DNA of 64,000 nt. It comes from Dactylonectria macrodidyma. Its lineage: Eukaryota; Ascomycota; Sordariomycetes; Hypocreales; Nectriaceae. The stretch lies in contig JAGMUV010000029.1 in assembly GCA_020744425.1 (NCBI GenBank), positions 310,001 through 374,000 on the forward strand, given 5' to 3'. Below the pieces are notes generated by a model. It did not search any database and was not told the origin of the DNA. It worked only from the letters and a program-made list of their open reading frames with translations. Shown here piece by piece: positions 1 to 11,269 of this stretch; the stretch's first letter is position 1, and every line of letters starts with the position of its first letter. The position numbers and the translations under genes are program-made.

Positions 1-347
1 TCAATTAATATTAATCTAATTAATAGCTAGCCTTTATTAACTTAATTAACTGTTAAAATACTAAATAAGCAGTTCAATTAATCCACAGAAGGGCCTCGTG
101 GACGTTGATGAATTGATGAGCATCTCTGTAGCTAAGTACCTGCTTCTCCGTCGGCCTTGCGCAACACCCAAAGCTTTGCATATAGGAACTGAGCAAGGAA
201 TAGGAAGGCCAGAAACAGACCAACCCCGGCCGATATATACGCTTCGACATCGTTCTTTCGTAGGGGATGATCGAAATCAACTTCATACCCAGGAGGCGCC
301 GTCAAGAAGTCGGGGACCCCGTGAACAGTTGGATCTGGACGAGCCAT
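1..347 (-). CDS. Pth11-like (rhodopsin-domain) membrane protein, first exon, partial at window edge
   Basis: Reading from ATG 347 to a GTACTT donor at 139 gives about 69 residues. They form a short polar N-terminus ending in KND-VEAY, then a hydrophobic run AGVGLFLAFLFLAQFLYAKL that makes a first membrane helix. This pattern is typical of fungal Pth11-like seven-helix receptors. The rest of the gene should continue to the left of the window. The bases from 50 down to 1 following a possible acceptor contain stops, so either the intron is longer or the gene is damaged beyond exon 1. A hAT transposon begins about 300 bp upstream of the start, so promoter spacing has probably changed. Family by pattern; partial. 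Confidence 0.55.
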
Positions 348-652
348 GGCCTTCCTATATGCCGCTGGCGAATCGCCACCACCGTTTCGATGGGACCATA
401 CACTCCTTCCCGGCGATCGGGTGCTTTATGGTGAGGTTGATGGTATGAATAATAAGAATGTCTTGGAGTCGCAGCCGCCACAAGACGCAGGATGATGTGA
501 ATACGAAGAGACGCTAGAGTCACATTCAGACCCGTCAGCCCGATATGTTGTACTCTGTAGCATCAACTAGGTTGCTGTATTCCTACTAACACTGGATTCG
601 CAATCGGAAATATTCAACTTACAGAGCTTCAAGGACAAAGGCGTCACCATCT
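348..652. other. Upstream region between Pth11-like exon and hAT element
   Basis: No gene or repeat recognised. It is the presumed 5' flank of the minus-strand Pth11-like gene. Confidence 0.5.
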
Positions 653-767
653 CAGGCTTGCAAACAAATAAATCAAATCAAATCGAGCGTCCAATTTGAT
701 TTGATTTGATTAAATTTCCCCTCGATTTGATTTGATTTGATTTGATTTGATTTGGATCGATTTGGAT

Positions 768-1476
768 CTATTTGATTATTTGGATAACCCCACTTTTTTC
801 CCAAGATGATATACATTGAGCTGCTCCTATAATATCCGCCTGGAGCCGGCCTCGTTGAGCTGTAACCATTTGTCCTGCGAGACTGAATATTCGCTCCGGC
901 TCGGAAGACATCGCGGGAATTGAGAAGAGATCAAGTGCCATGCGCGACAGACGTGGATACTGCCGCCTTCGGAGAAGCCAATACTGAATCGGATTATCCA
1001 CCAAACAATCACCTGGATCGGTAGTTGCCACCCACTCCGCGTACTCATCGCGCATAGCCGACAGTAAAGGTGCAGGCTGAGTGCTGAGCTTCCTGATTGA
1101 GGCCATAAAGTCATCCAGGTCGGTTGTCTTCCTTGTGACAGTGGGTTGCTCAGGTATCGCATCCTGCTCGACAGGAAGGTTTCGATACTCTTCCCAAAGT
1201 TCTTGTACAGTTGTCTTTCCTCTCACTAACCAATCGGGATGATCGGCCCATTGCGACTCGACGGTTGACCAGCGAAAGGCAGGATGGAGGACGAGGGTTG
1301 CGAGATATGCAGGGCTATCTTCGGTGAGGGTGTAGTATTCGTCCAGCTTCATCCAGCCAAGGTTGCAACCAATCCGCAGGTATGGTTCTTCATCTCGTTC
1401 ACGTTGCACTTTTGATTCTTCCAGGTGCTTTAGAAGCCACTCCATTGTTAGCAAAACCTCCCAGATCGCACCGAAT
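768..1476 (-). pseudogene. hAT transposase, C-terminal block (hAT dimerisation domain)
   Basis: Continuation of the split transposase. Just past the junction it reads FGAIWEVLLTMEWLL and ends in the hAT-C dimerisation domain (YPRLSRMALDLFSIPAMSSE followed by RIFSLAGQMVT). The stop falls at the outer edge, about 115 bp from the left terminus. Its phase matches the N-terminal block at 7380 if one TTACCT copy is removed. An ORF starting at 1454 uses an internal TTG and is not a real start. Confidence 0.88.
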
Positions 1477-1993
1477 TTACCTAAACTTATTCAGCCCGAA
1501 GGTCGTTCTATTCAGTCAGAAACAAGAGCATAAAACTTCTTCTGATTGGCCAATTGGTCTGGCCTGTGCTCAACTCGTGCTCGAATTGGCTGCCGGACTT
1601 CGTCTGCCCAATGTAGTAGACCAGGGTGTCGCCCGGAGCTCTGGACCCCTGCTGCCCCATTGTTCAACCGATTGCCCCTGACAACAGCTGCGTTGCTGAC
1701 AGTATCTAGATTCATAGGTTAGCTCTGCAGCCAACCTACCTCCCACCAAGGTGGCGGCTGCTTCCCCTTTCCCTCCAATCTATCTAACCAATTGCTAATG
1801 CTATCTAGGTTCACATATCACCTCCCCAGCCGACCTACCTGTCTAGATTCCCCGGTTACCCTATCTCCAGAAGGCGGTTTTGTAAGCCGCTAGCACCACC
1901 TGCGGGTGTGTGTTGCTGCAGACACGTAAGCCCTTGCAAAGCGTCCCTGCCCGAGCGATATCTAGGTGGCAAGAGGTGGATATATACAGTCAG

Positions 1994-4900
1994 ATGGAGG
2001 ACGAAATACCCCAGGCAGTCCGCAACTGCCGTGCCTGCAAGCAAGACCTGCCCGAAGTCGAATTTCGAAGCGTCAAGGACCCTGCGAAGTTTACAGGAGA
2101 GTGTGCTAGCTGTAGGGCACGCCAAAAGCAACGGGCAACCGAATCTCGAGCCGCCGTTGCCGCTATGCGGAATACCGCCCTGAGGCTATCGTCACGCACA
2201 GCCACCAAGCGGTCCGATTCGCTAGCTAACCTGACGCCTCCAAGGCGGACTGCGCCAAAGCCTGCGTCTGTAAACAGCTTACCACCTCCTGCCACGCCTG
2301 CTTTATTGCGTGGCCTGGCGCCTGCACTCTCGGAACTGCCTAGATCTCTGCTGGGGCCGTTTACCCCAGGTGCTGTAGAGGGACCTTCCCCTGTCTCTCT
2401 TACCCTTAGCCTGCCAGCAGTAGTTCTGGGCACGCCGATTCCTCAAAGCACTCTTCCCACTCCTCCTGTTGTGCTAGGCACGCCTTTACCGCAGGAATCG
2501 CTTCCTACCACTCCTCCATTGTTGCCACAGGGTCATCGCCGCGGCCGCTATGCACGCCAAGGCACACAGCCCCAAGAGCGACAGTTTAATCAGATAGTTG
2601 ATCCACCTTTTATAGGGGACCTCAACTTGCCTGCCCTTAGTGAGGAAGATCAGGCCCTTGTGCGGGAGTTCTATACTGCCCTGAATAATGACAAGATGCA
2701 TAGTTGCCTTCGTTGTCAGGAGCATTGGTTCGATATGAAGCGAAATAGCTTGCAAATCTGCAGCCGCTGCATTAGTCGAGACAAGGAAAGAGCCCCTGAC
2801 GAGCCCTACTTCTTTAGCGCTACGAATAACCTTGACTTTGGGAAAGTCCCTGGCAATCTACCTGATCTAACGATGGTTAAGGAGATGCTTATTACTAGGA
2901 TTCACGTACACGTGAAGGTCCTACAGGTACGTGGTGCTCAATATAAATATCGCGGCCATGTTGTCCACTTTCTTCGCAATGTTGGTAGGCTATTTGAAGA
3001 GCTCCCAGTCCTACCTGAAGAGCTAGATATTGTACTCCTGCGGCCGCCTAATATGGACGGCGACCCTCGCTTCCAGCAGCAGTTTGCTCGCGATTTCCGG
3101 GTACGCCGCTCATGCCTGTTGACTTGGCTGCATTACTTACAGCCCCACCACCCGGGCTATCGCGATATCGTCGTGAGGCAGGATCGCCTGTAACGGCTTC
3201 CTCTTGACGGCAGCATAGTTGATTCCGTTGCTAGCCAAGTGGCTGACATACCTGACGGCGAGGTCCCCCAAGGCCCTGTTGAGGAAGTAGTAGAAGAGGA
3301 TCCTTGCGATGCCGACGCATCAGCGATCCCGAATTTGCAGGTTACCGATACCGAATTAAACGCCCTGCAGTCCCGATTCCTTAATGGTACTCCTGACCCT
3401 GAGCGTATGGCTGATCTTGAGCATATGCCGCTTGGCGCGCAGGCTCAACACCAGATGCCGTTGCCTTCCATTCGCAGGACCCCTATCAACGAATTCAACC
3501 GTTCCCAGCCGCTGTTAACGCTCGCGTTCCCTACTCTCTACCCTGACGGCAAGGCGGACTTCGTGGAGCCTCGCCTACGGAGCATCACGTACCAGGACTA
3601 CCTTGCACATGCGATGAGATGGCAAGACGGACGTTTTGCCCGCCATAAGACGTGGCCATTCGTCGCCCTCAACACGCTGTTACGTGCGCAGGTCCGAAAG
3701 CGAAGCAACTACTTCGTCAAGCAACACGAAGGCCGCCGTCAAGCCCTTACACGCGCTGACCTAGAGGAAGCGATGGCTAAGCCTGACGAGCCAGAGGCTC
3801 AGGCACTGATCCAGTCAATCACGCGCCAAGCCGCTGTAATCAGGGGCACCCGGCCGTATTGGTATAAGCAAAGGAAGGAATTGGAAGCATATGCCTATAA
3901 TCTAGGCAGACCTGGCCTTTTCGCTACTGCAAGTGCAGCTGATTACCACTGGGAATCCCTATACCGTCATATGCCTCGATTCCACGAGTGGCAAGCAGCT
4001 CCTGAGGCGAGCCGGATGGCCCTGTCCCGGCAACTACTGCGAGACAACGCCCACATCGCCGCTTACCACTTCCATAAGCGTTATACGCTGTTTAGAACTA
4101 TTGTCCTAAAGCAGAAGTTTAACTTAACGGACTTTTGGGGTCGCTACGAGTGGCAGGGCAGGGGGTCCAGTCACCACCACGGCCTCTATTGGTTAAATAG
4201 CCATCCAGACTTAGATCCTGACAATGATCAGTCCCGGGAGCGATTCGCCCATATCTGGGGATATCACGTATCTGCTATTAACCCAGAGCCTCAGCGAATA
4301 CAGGCGCCTGGGGAAGGGAACCCCCTGATCCTTAATCTATTGCAGCAGCCCCTTACCGTTGGGTTCCTATCAATAGTAGTTAACCGCGTGCAACGACACC
4401 GCTGTAATAACTATTGTATGCAGCTCAATAAACATACCAAGCAGGTCGAGTGCCGCTTTGGATTTCCTCACGGGCAACGCCTACTAGCCTCCCTAGATAA
4501 GGTTCCTCATTCTAAGCACTGGAGCTTCAGGGGCGAGCGGAATGATAGCCAGATTAACCACTATAACCGCTTGCTTACAATTGCGTGGCTGGCTAATACA
4601 GATATCTCCCCCTGCACGAGCTTACAGCAGGTAATCGATTACGCAGCTAAATACTGCTCCAAGTCGGAAAAGAAAAGTGAGTCTTTTGCCCAGATTGGGA
4701 AAGCCCTGATGCCCCGAGTTAAGGACCATAACCCCCTTATTTCCTTCACGTCAAAGCTCCTAAATCAGCTAGTTGCTGAGCGGGATTACTCAAAGCTGGA
4801 GGTTTGCCACTTGCTCCTCGGCTTGCCGTTACAGGAGGGCTCACGAACCTGCCTATATGTTGATTGCCGTAATCCTGACAAGCATTCCCGCTCCCTACGG

Positions 4901-7059
4901 CTCGACGGCGATGAGGTTGACGAGGCCCCCAACGTCTACGAAAAGTACTGTCGACGCCCAGAAGCCCTAGAGGACCTGACCTATGTTTCCTTTCTTAAAT
5001 ACTGGAATTTCCGCTCTAGGGACCCTTCTATGTGGAAGCAATGGCAGCCAGGCAACGTTAACGGCAGGCCTCGTGTATTGGTCTACTTTCCTCGCTATCA
5101 GGCTGATCCAGAAGGTCAACAGTGGCCAGATTACTGCCGCGTAAAGCTAACATTGAACCACCCACATCGTCGGCTTGATGAGCTCCTCACATTTGACGGC
5201 CAGCGTTTTAATTCTCACGCTCAGGCCTTCTCCTATTGTTGGCAGCACCACAGTCATAGTGATGATCATTACGGCCGGCCAAAAGAGGCTCAATTACAAC
5301 CTCAAGAGGATCAGTACGAGACTCTGCCTATGGAGGAGGAATTTCATGACGAAGACTGGATCCGCCTCGCCGCCCTTTTACCTGACAAACCCCTTACCCA
5401 GGAAGGTCTTGACCTACTTGGCCGCCGCGATATCGACGTCAATTACGACTGGACACGGCATGTGGGCACTTATCCGGAATTTCGAGACAGCTACTGGAAA
5501 GACCTTATCGCTAGCCACCCTATAGCCAACGATGTGGAGGTCCTTGGCCCTCACTGGCGTGATCAGCTGAACCCACAACAACGGCTCGTGTACGACACCT
5601 TCATGGGCCACTTCCAGGCGCAAAGTCTTACTCAAATCCTTCTCCACGTTGACGGCGGTGGTGGTACAGGCAAGTCCTTCCTTATCAAGGTGCTTTCCTC
5701 CCATCTCCAGGCGGCTGCCCTACCGAATCCTAGCCCTATTTGCCGCGTAGCGCCAACAGGCGTTGCGAGTAACCAGATACAAGGCAGCACCATTCATTCG
5801 TTGCTACGCCTCCCAGTAGGTGGTACTTTTACCGACCTTCCCCCAGCCGACGCGGCCGCCCTTCAGTCCCGCCTACGGCACGTCAAATACCTCGTTATCG
5901 ATGAAAAGAGCATGCTAGGGCTTGAGCAGCTAGCGCGGATCGATTCCCGCCTGCGGCAGGCCTTTCCACAGCGTAGCCTCGAGTTCTTTGGTGGCGTGAG
6001 CGTCTTGCTGGTGGGGGATTTCTTCCAGTTACCACCCGTCCGGCAAAAGCCGCTGTATTCGACTAGCACCAGCCTGTCTCCGCTGGAAAGGAGAGGGCAG
6101 GTGGCCTACCGGTTATTTGACCGCACCATCTTCTTGACCACAGTACAGCGCCAAACTGGCGATGATCAGGCCCAGTTCCGTCAGGCATTGCAGGAACTGC
6201 GTGAAGTTAAGTTATCTATACCGTCATGGAACCTCCTTAGTAATCGGGTACAGGCCAAGCTAACACAGAGCGAGATTGACAGCTTCAGGGCCGCTTTGCG
6301 GGTGTATTCTACAAAGGCCCGGGTCAATGAGTACAATTACGAGCATATGGTGCACCTCAACGACCCGGCAGTACAGGTGGAGGCAAAGAATCAGGGCAAC
6401 GGCGCAGGGCAGGCGCCAAGCGACAACGCTGGCAACCTATCTAACAGGTTCCCTGTTGCTAAAGGCGCCAGAGTGATGCTTACGACTAACCTATGGCAGC
6501 CAGCTGGCCTAGTTAACGGCGCCCAGGGTACTGTATACGACATCGCCTGGAACGCAGGCACCAACCCATGGGAAGAACCCCCGGCGGTTATTATGGTGGA
6601 TTTCGATAGCTACGACGGGCCGCCGTATCTAACAACGAACGAGGGCAGGAAAATCTTACCCATCCTCCCAGTCACGCGTGATTTCCTTGTGGGCAACGAG
6701 ACCTGCGCTCGCACGCAGTTTCCCCTGATCGTGGCGTTTGCTATCACTGTTCACAAATGCCAGAGCCTAACGAAGGATCAGATAGTTACTGACCTCGCCA
6801 CACGCGACTTCCAGGCCGGTATTAGCTATGTTGCTGTCTCACGGGTAACCTCGCTGCAGGGCTTACTCCTTGAGGCGCCTTTCGATCGTCAGAGCCTCTA
6901 TAACCACACGCCCACGGAAGGTTCATGTGCCTGTGTTTCCTACGTGCTGCGTTTACGGCTAACTATAAGGCAGGGATGAAGATGCGCCTCGTTGACCAAC
7001 AACGCCGTCAGGCTCAACAGCTGACCGAGCCACCGTATCCACCACTCTACCTTGACTAG
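1994..7059 (+). CDS. Helitron Rep-helicase (RepHel) protein, one in-frame stop, one intron
   Basis: Rolling-circle transposase. ATG 1994 is the first in frame. Order of parts: a CxxC cluster (CRACKQDL) near the N-terminus, a proline-rich linker, a second cysteine cluster (SCLRCQEHW, QICSRC), the Rep nuclease with HUH-like RGSSHHHG near residue 727 and the two-tyrosine YAAKY motif at 883/887, then a PIF1-type helicase with GGGGTGKS near 1221, VIDEKSM, GDFFQLPP and VTSLQG. TAA at 3191-3193 falls in frame between both parts; CAA to TAA would be a single C-to-T change. A 53-nt intron (6921-6973, GT, GCTAAC, CAG) restores the usual C-terminus (TEGMKMRL to PLYLD) and the stop at 7059. The middle residue of the HUH motif is histidine rather than hydrophobic. 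Confidence 0.85.
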
Positions 7060-7379
7060 ACGACGTCTTCCTATAAGCTACATAGAAAGGGGAGGTTCGA
7101 TATATGGTATATAGTTAGATTCGGCCTCTCAGGAAGCGGTGGAGGAACCCCTGACTATCAGCCAACTCCCCCACTGCAGGCTTGACGCGGCTTTAACAGC
7201 TAGTTGCGCCGCAGGCGAAAGGGGGGGTTCTAGAAATCCCCCCTATGGAAATTGAATTGCAGGTATACGGTATTACCCTTTGGGCTGGATATTCAGCCGT
7301 TAAGCCCCTTGCGTTGGCAACTTAACGGGTGTTCGAAGTATTTTAAGCACAAGCTGAGCGTCAGGAAGCTAGATCCTGC
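7060..7379 (+). other. 3' non-coding part of the Helitron insertion
   Basis: No gene. It contains a G-run/C-run hairpin around 7224-7247 and a CCGTTAAG/CTTAACGG inverted repeat at 7297-7327; either could be the hairpin expected near a Helitron 3' end. Confidence 0.5.
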
Positions 7380-8962
7380 TTACCTTCCTTGGGTCGGCCT
7401 TCCAGGCGCTTGGTAGCTATTTTTAACGGCTTCAACAAAGCCAGATACTCGGCAATCACTGACCAGTCCTCAGCAGACATCTTATCGTCAACAATTGCAG
7501 GCTTCTTTCGGCTCTTCTTTGGCATCGGCTTTGTTCCGTTCTGAGTCCTCCTGGCCACGTACTGGTTCCACTCCGTAACTTCTGCCTGGACCAGGGAATC
7601 AAGTGCATTCCGAAGCAGGTAGCCCCGCTCCATCATCGCCTCCGATGAGTTCCAGCGGGTAGCGTTATCCATGATGACATTGTAGGTTGTTTTGTCTTCA
7701 AGGTTCAAGGCAGTGTTCTCAATCAACTGAAGCTTGTGGAGCTTCTCAATGCGCTGGCCAGATCTTTGCACCCAGTGAACAATATTGTGCAGCTTGCCAA
7801 TCGGGCCTTTCGACCTCCAGAGTTTTATCTCATATTGAACCTCCTTGTCAGCTTGGCAGTCCTCCTCAAAGGCGTCGGCGTCCGTGCCGAAAAGAATGGA
7901 TCGGGCGACGAGGTTGATAATGTGCCCACAGCAACGAAGCCGCCGGTGCTGCTTGTTGAAGCCGAACTCAGTGCCTAGGTCTTCAAGACACGTGTCGTTG
8001 CTCTCCGCATTTTCTGTGACAAAGTACCCAATGCGATCCTCAAACCCATATTCGTGAATTACTTCACTAACACGATCTGCAAGGTTCTCGCCACTGTGAC
8101 GACCCTCGATTTGTGGCAAGCCTAGAAGGAATGTACGGAACTTCCCTTCGTCGTCAAGAAAGTGCACGGCAAGGCCGAGAAGGGAGGTAAACTTGCGAGA
8201 GGACCACGCATCAAAGGAGATATTAACGCGGCTAAGTGAGCGACCAAGTAGCTCAGTCACGACGCCTTTGTGACGATTAAAGGACCGTACAATCCATTCA
8301 CGGATTGTGGTATGGGTAGGGAGACTTCCTGACTCAATAATAGCGCTGTTTGCGTATCCCATGAGCTCGCGGAAGTACGGACTCTCAAGCTTATTAAATG
8401 GGACATTGTCGCAGGCCACCCAGCGTATAAGCAAATGTTGAAAGCGAACAGGATCGAATGACGCTATAAAGGCGTTCATCACAGCTTGGTCCTTCGGTCG
8501 ATGAGAGTCCAGATCAATCATGTCGAAGAGGGTGCGTTGTTTCTTCCTCTGCGGTGACATGGGACCGTCTCGATTGATGCGGTGGACATCTTCCATATGA
8601 CCGTTTGCTTGGCTCGTAGATGCAGCATCGTACATATGAGTGATGGATGCCTTCTTCCGGTGACACTCTTTGCAGAGCCAGAATCGGCGACCAGAACCGT
8701 CTTTCTCGATATCGAATCCATACTCCCATACCCAGCCCGTCCGCTGCCTTCTTCTGTGTTTGCGGATGCAATACCCTGAAAGGCGATTCCAATCGATGCC
8801 CTCATAACCGGTGTAGTCGACCGAGGAGGAAGTGTCTACAGTTACCTCTCTGTTCGTATCGGACGGATCGAAGCGGGTGGGGGCGTCGAGGTCACTGGGA
8901 GTGGTCGAAGGAGATGTCGGAGGCATCATTGCTGTGCAATCGACATTCGTAGACTGAGCCAT
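7380..8962 (-). pseudogene. hAT transposase, N-terminal block (BED finger and catalytic core), split gene
   Basis: About 528 residues from ATG 8962. A BED-type zinc finger (C-x2-C in WLCKECH, then H-x4-H in GHMEDVH) is followed by the hAT RNase-H-like core with ISFDAWSS, FVTENAESND and the HIINLVARSILFG block. The reading frame runs open to the insertion at 7380, where KEGK is followed by foreign sequence. The C-terminal part continues at 1476. Neither block shows an internal stop, so the element was probably functional when the Helitron-bearing insert landed. It is a transposase by family; the split makes it non-functional here. Confidence 0.88.
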
Positions 8963-9357
8963 ATGGAGCAGGAGTATTGGGGAGAGTTGAGGTTGCGAAG
9001 TTCAGCAGGCTATAATTCGAGGGGTACAAGCATCTTTGATATCTCGGGACAAACTGCTTGACCATTTTCTCACGACTTGAACATGATGTGGCAACGGGCA
9101 ATCACCCTTAACAGCCATGTGCAGGTAAATTGCGAGATGCGAAACTGTTTACCAAACTGGGCAGGATCTCCAGACAGACGTGGGGCTGACAGTCCCCGCA
9201 ACACGAGCGCTGATTGGACAACGCTGTGTCCAAATGAATTCAAATATCCAAATAAATCCGGACCTCCTGATTTGATTTGATTTGGATAAATTACCCCTCG
9301 ATTTGACTTGATTTGATTTGGATAGATTTGGATTTGATTTATTTGTTTGCAACCCTG

Positions 9358-9754
9358 GTCCGGTGCGGTCCCGCTGCTGCGGCTGCTGCTATCTAAATTC
9401 AATGAGTTTTTGCGCAAAAGTACATGCCTTAATGTACTGTGGGGCGTAAGTTTATTTACGCAGACCCACTTCACTCTCTTGAACGTGCTTTTTGGGGTTT
9501 TGCAACAGTGACCCCTATCGGCTGCCGCATCAGAGCACCAAAGCGCCGAGCCTCGGCTCCATACGGACCCCTCACTCCACGGCCCGTAAGTCTCACTTAT
9601 AGCTTGATCTCACTCAGCAGCGCCAGCAAAAACGAACACGGCGATGTTGAGCACGACACATTCGTCATCCTGTCCATTGCTTCACCATCCTGGCTGATCG
9701 TCATCTTTTTTTCATACTCGTCAACTTGTTGCGTGAGGAATCGCGGCTGAAACA
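9358..9754. other. Upstream region of the SDR gene
   Basis: No gene found. Presumed promoter and 5' leader of the dehydrogenase at 9755, with pyrimidine-rich tracts near 9690-9730 as is usual for filamentous fungi. Confidence 0.45.
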
Positions 9755-10848
9755 ATGTCCGACAAAGCCCAGAAACGCATCGACGCCATTGGCAAGCAAC
9801 TTCTCCTGCCCATCAACAAGGTCGCTCCTGGGTCCAGCGTTCCGCGCGTGAAGGACAAGGTCGTTATCATCACAGGTACTCTAAACGGCCGCTCTTATCC
9901 CTCTTCCTTGCCGTACGGACGATTGTTAACCGTGTTGAAAAGGCGCCAACTCGCCTCTAGGGATTGGCCGTGCAACAGCCCACCAGTATGCGGAGAGCGG
10001 CGCTCGAGCACTCTATCTATGTGATTATGACGCCTCGAACCTGGATGTCCACAAGAAGGAGCTAGCTGCATCCTTCCCTGACGTTGAGGTTCATACACGA
10101 CGCTTTGACGCTGCGGATGAGCCGAGTGTAAAGGAGGTCGTTGACGATGCCCTTGCTCGCTATGGCCGACTCGACGTCTTCTTCGCCAACGCCGGCGTGG
10201 TCGGTAAGGCGACTCTCTTCTCAGAATTCAACGACGAGGAATTCATGTCCATCCTTAAGACCAACACACTAAGGTGGGTATAGCACTTCCCCCCGGACAT
10301 GTCCAGTAGTAGGGCACCAGTCTGTTCTCTTGCCCCATCGTCTAGCTGCGTAACCCCCATAACGGAGCCTCAGCTAAACATCCCCGTCCAGTGTCTTCCT
10401 TGCTGCAAAGCATGCAGCGCCGGCGATGATGAAGACCTCTGCGGAGAAGCCCCAACCCTGCGGCAGCATCATTGGCACGGCATCCGTGGCCGGGATCCGC
10501 TCCAACGCTGGCTCGACCCCTTACTCGGCATCCAAGGCCGCTGTGGTTTCGCTGGCACAGACCGTCTCCTACCAACTCGCAGGAACGGGCGTGCGCGTCA
10601 ATGCCATCTGCCCCGGCCTCATCGAGACGGGCATGACGGCCCCAATGTACGATGCTGCTCGCGCCCGCGGGACGGAGAAGAAGATCGGGCTGCTTAATCC
10701 TCTTAGGCGTGGCGGCCGCGCAGACGAGATTGCACGGGTTGCTCTGTTCCTGGGGAGTGACGAAAGCAGCTATGTTAACGGACAGGCCTGGGCTGTGGAC
10801 GGGGGTTTAAGCGCTGGCCATCCCTTTGTACCAGGCAAGCTGGCTTAG
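9755..10848 (+). CDS. Short-chain dehydrogenase/reductase
   Basis: Classical NAD(P)-dependent oxidoreductase; substrate not predictable. Exons 9755-9875, 9943-10273 and 10392-10848 join in frame to 302 residues. Introns of 67 nt (GTACTC, branch TTAAC) and 118 nt (GTGGGT, branch GCTAAAC) are canonical. Features of the family: cofactor motif [10 protein letters not shown] near residue 41, [18 protein letters not shown] with the catalytic serine, and the catalytic [23 protein letters not shown] and a C-terminal [10 protein letters not shown] are typical of classical SDRs of about 250-300 residues. The spacing of the glycine motif is one residue longer than the usual TGxxxGxG. No partner gene lies next to it in operon-like fashion. 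The hAT element ends about 400 bp upstream. Confidence 0.88.
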
Positions 10849-11269
10849 ATGGTTCTGAGAGGACGCATCGCGGACTAGCGTACCGAGAGTAGCTCTAAAT
10901 TGTCTAAAACTAAGAAAATAATAAAATTGTACTGGTCAGATCCGTCTTAAGGTATCTTATAATTATTAAGCCATCGTGGCCGCTTGTTATTCCGCTGTGG
11001 CTGCTTTGAGCTCTGAAATGTAACTACTATCTCCCGATCACTTTTAACGGCTAAAGACGGTCTTTTTGGACGAGCTGTGTGGATTGGGGCAGTGATGCGA
11101 AGGGGGCTGGACAGGGGTCTCACGGGGTTGTGGGGACTAGGGATTCAACTCCCTAGACCACGGGGAATTTTCAGGGATTTTCAAGAGAGCCAGAATCATC
11201 ATCTTCAACAGCTGGAGAGGCAGGGAAGCCTCTTAGCTGCTCAATTCAACCGGACCGTTATTTCCTAGA
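10849..11269. other. Intergenic, nothing recognised
   Basis: 3' flank of the dehydrogenase gene; AT-rich and without supported coding sequence. Confidence 0.4.

Larger units (their letters stand above)
1483..7379 (+). mobile_element. Helitron-bearing insertion (5,897 bp)
   Basis: The insertion carries one RepHel protein gene on the plus strand (1994-7059). The outer borders are set by where the hAT reading frame stops and resumes. Those borders carry a TTACCT direct repeat, although Helitrons normally make no target duplication. Internally, TC (1491-1492) and CTAG (7369-7372) lie near the two ends and could be the true Helitron termini, leaving 7-8 bp of unexplained filler on each side. Bases 1690-1860 hold imperfect direct repeats of a TATCTAGRTTCA type. 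A CCGTTAAG/CTTAACGG stem lies at 7297-7327 and a GGGGGG/CCCCCC hairpin near 7224-7247. Exact ends are unresolved. Confidence 0.75.
653..9357 (-). mobile_element. hAT transposon (copy 1) interrupted by a Helitron-bearing insertion
   Basis: The ends are inverted repeats, CAGGCTTGCAAACAAATAAA on the left and the complement of CAGGGTTGCAAACAAATAAA on the right. Both are followed by runs of ATTTGATTTG subterminal repeats (657-770 and 9265-9350). The transposase lies on the minus strand in two blocks, 8962-7380 and 1476-768. Removing 1483-7379 and one copy of the 6-bp TTACCT repeat at the junctions (1477-1482, 7380-7385) restores 2292 nt, exactly 764 codons in frame. No matching 8-bp target duplication was found outside the ends. 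A second copy of the same family starts at 63615 in the opposite orientation. Confidence 0.9.

Noticed and set aside
645..9365. 8-bp target duplication of hAT copy 1
   Set aside because: The flanking 8-mers do not match, so none is claimed although both ends are clear.
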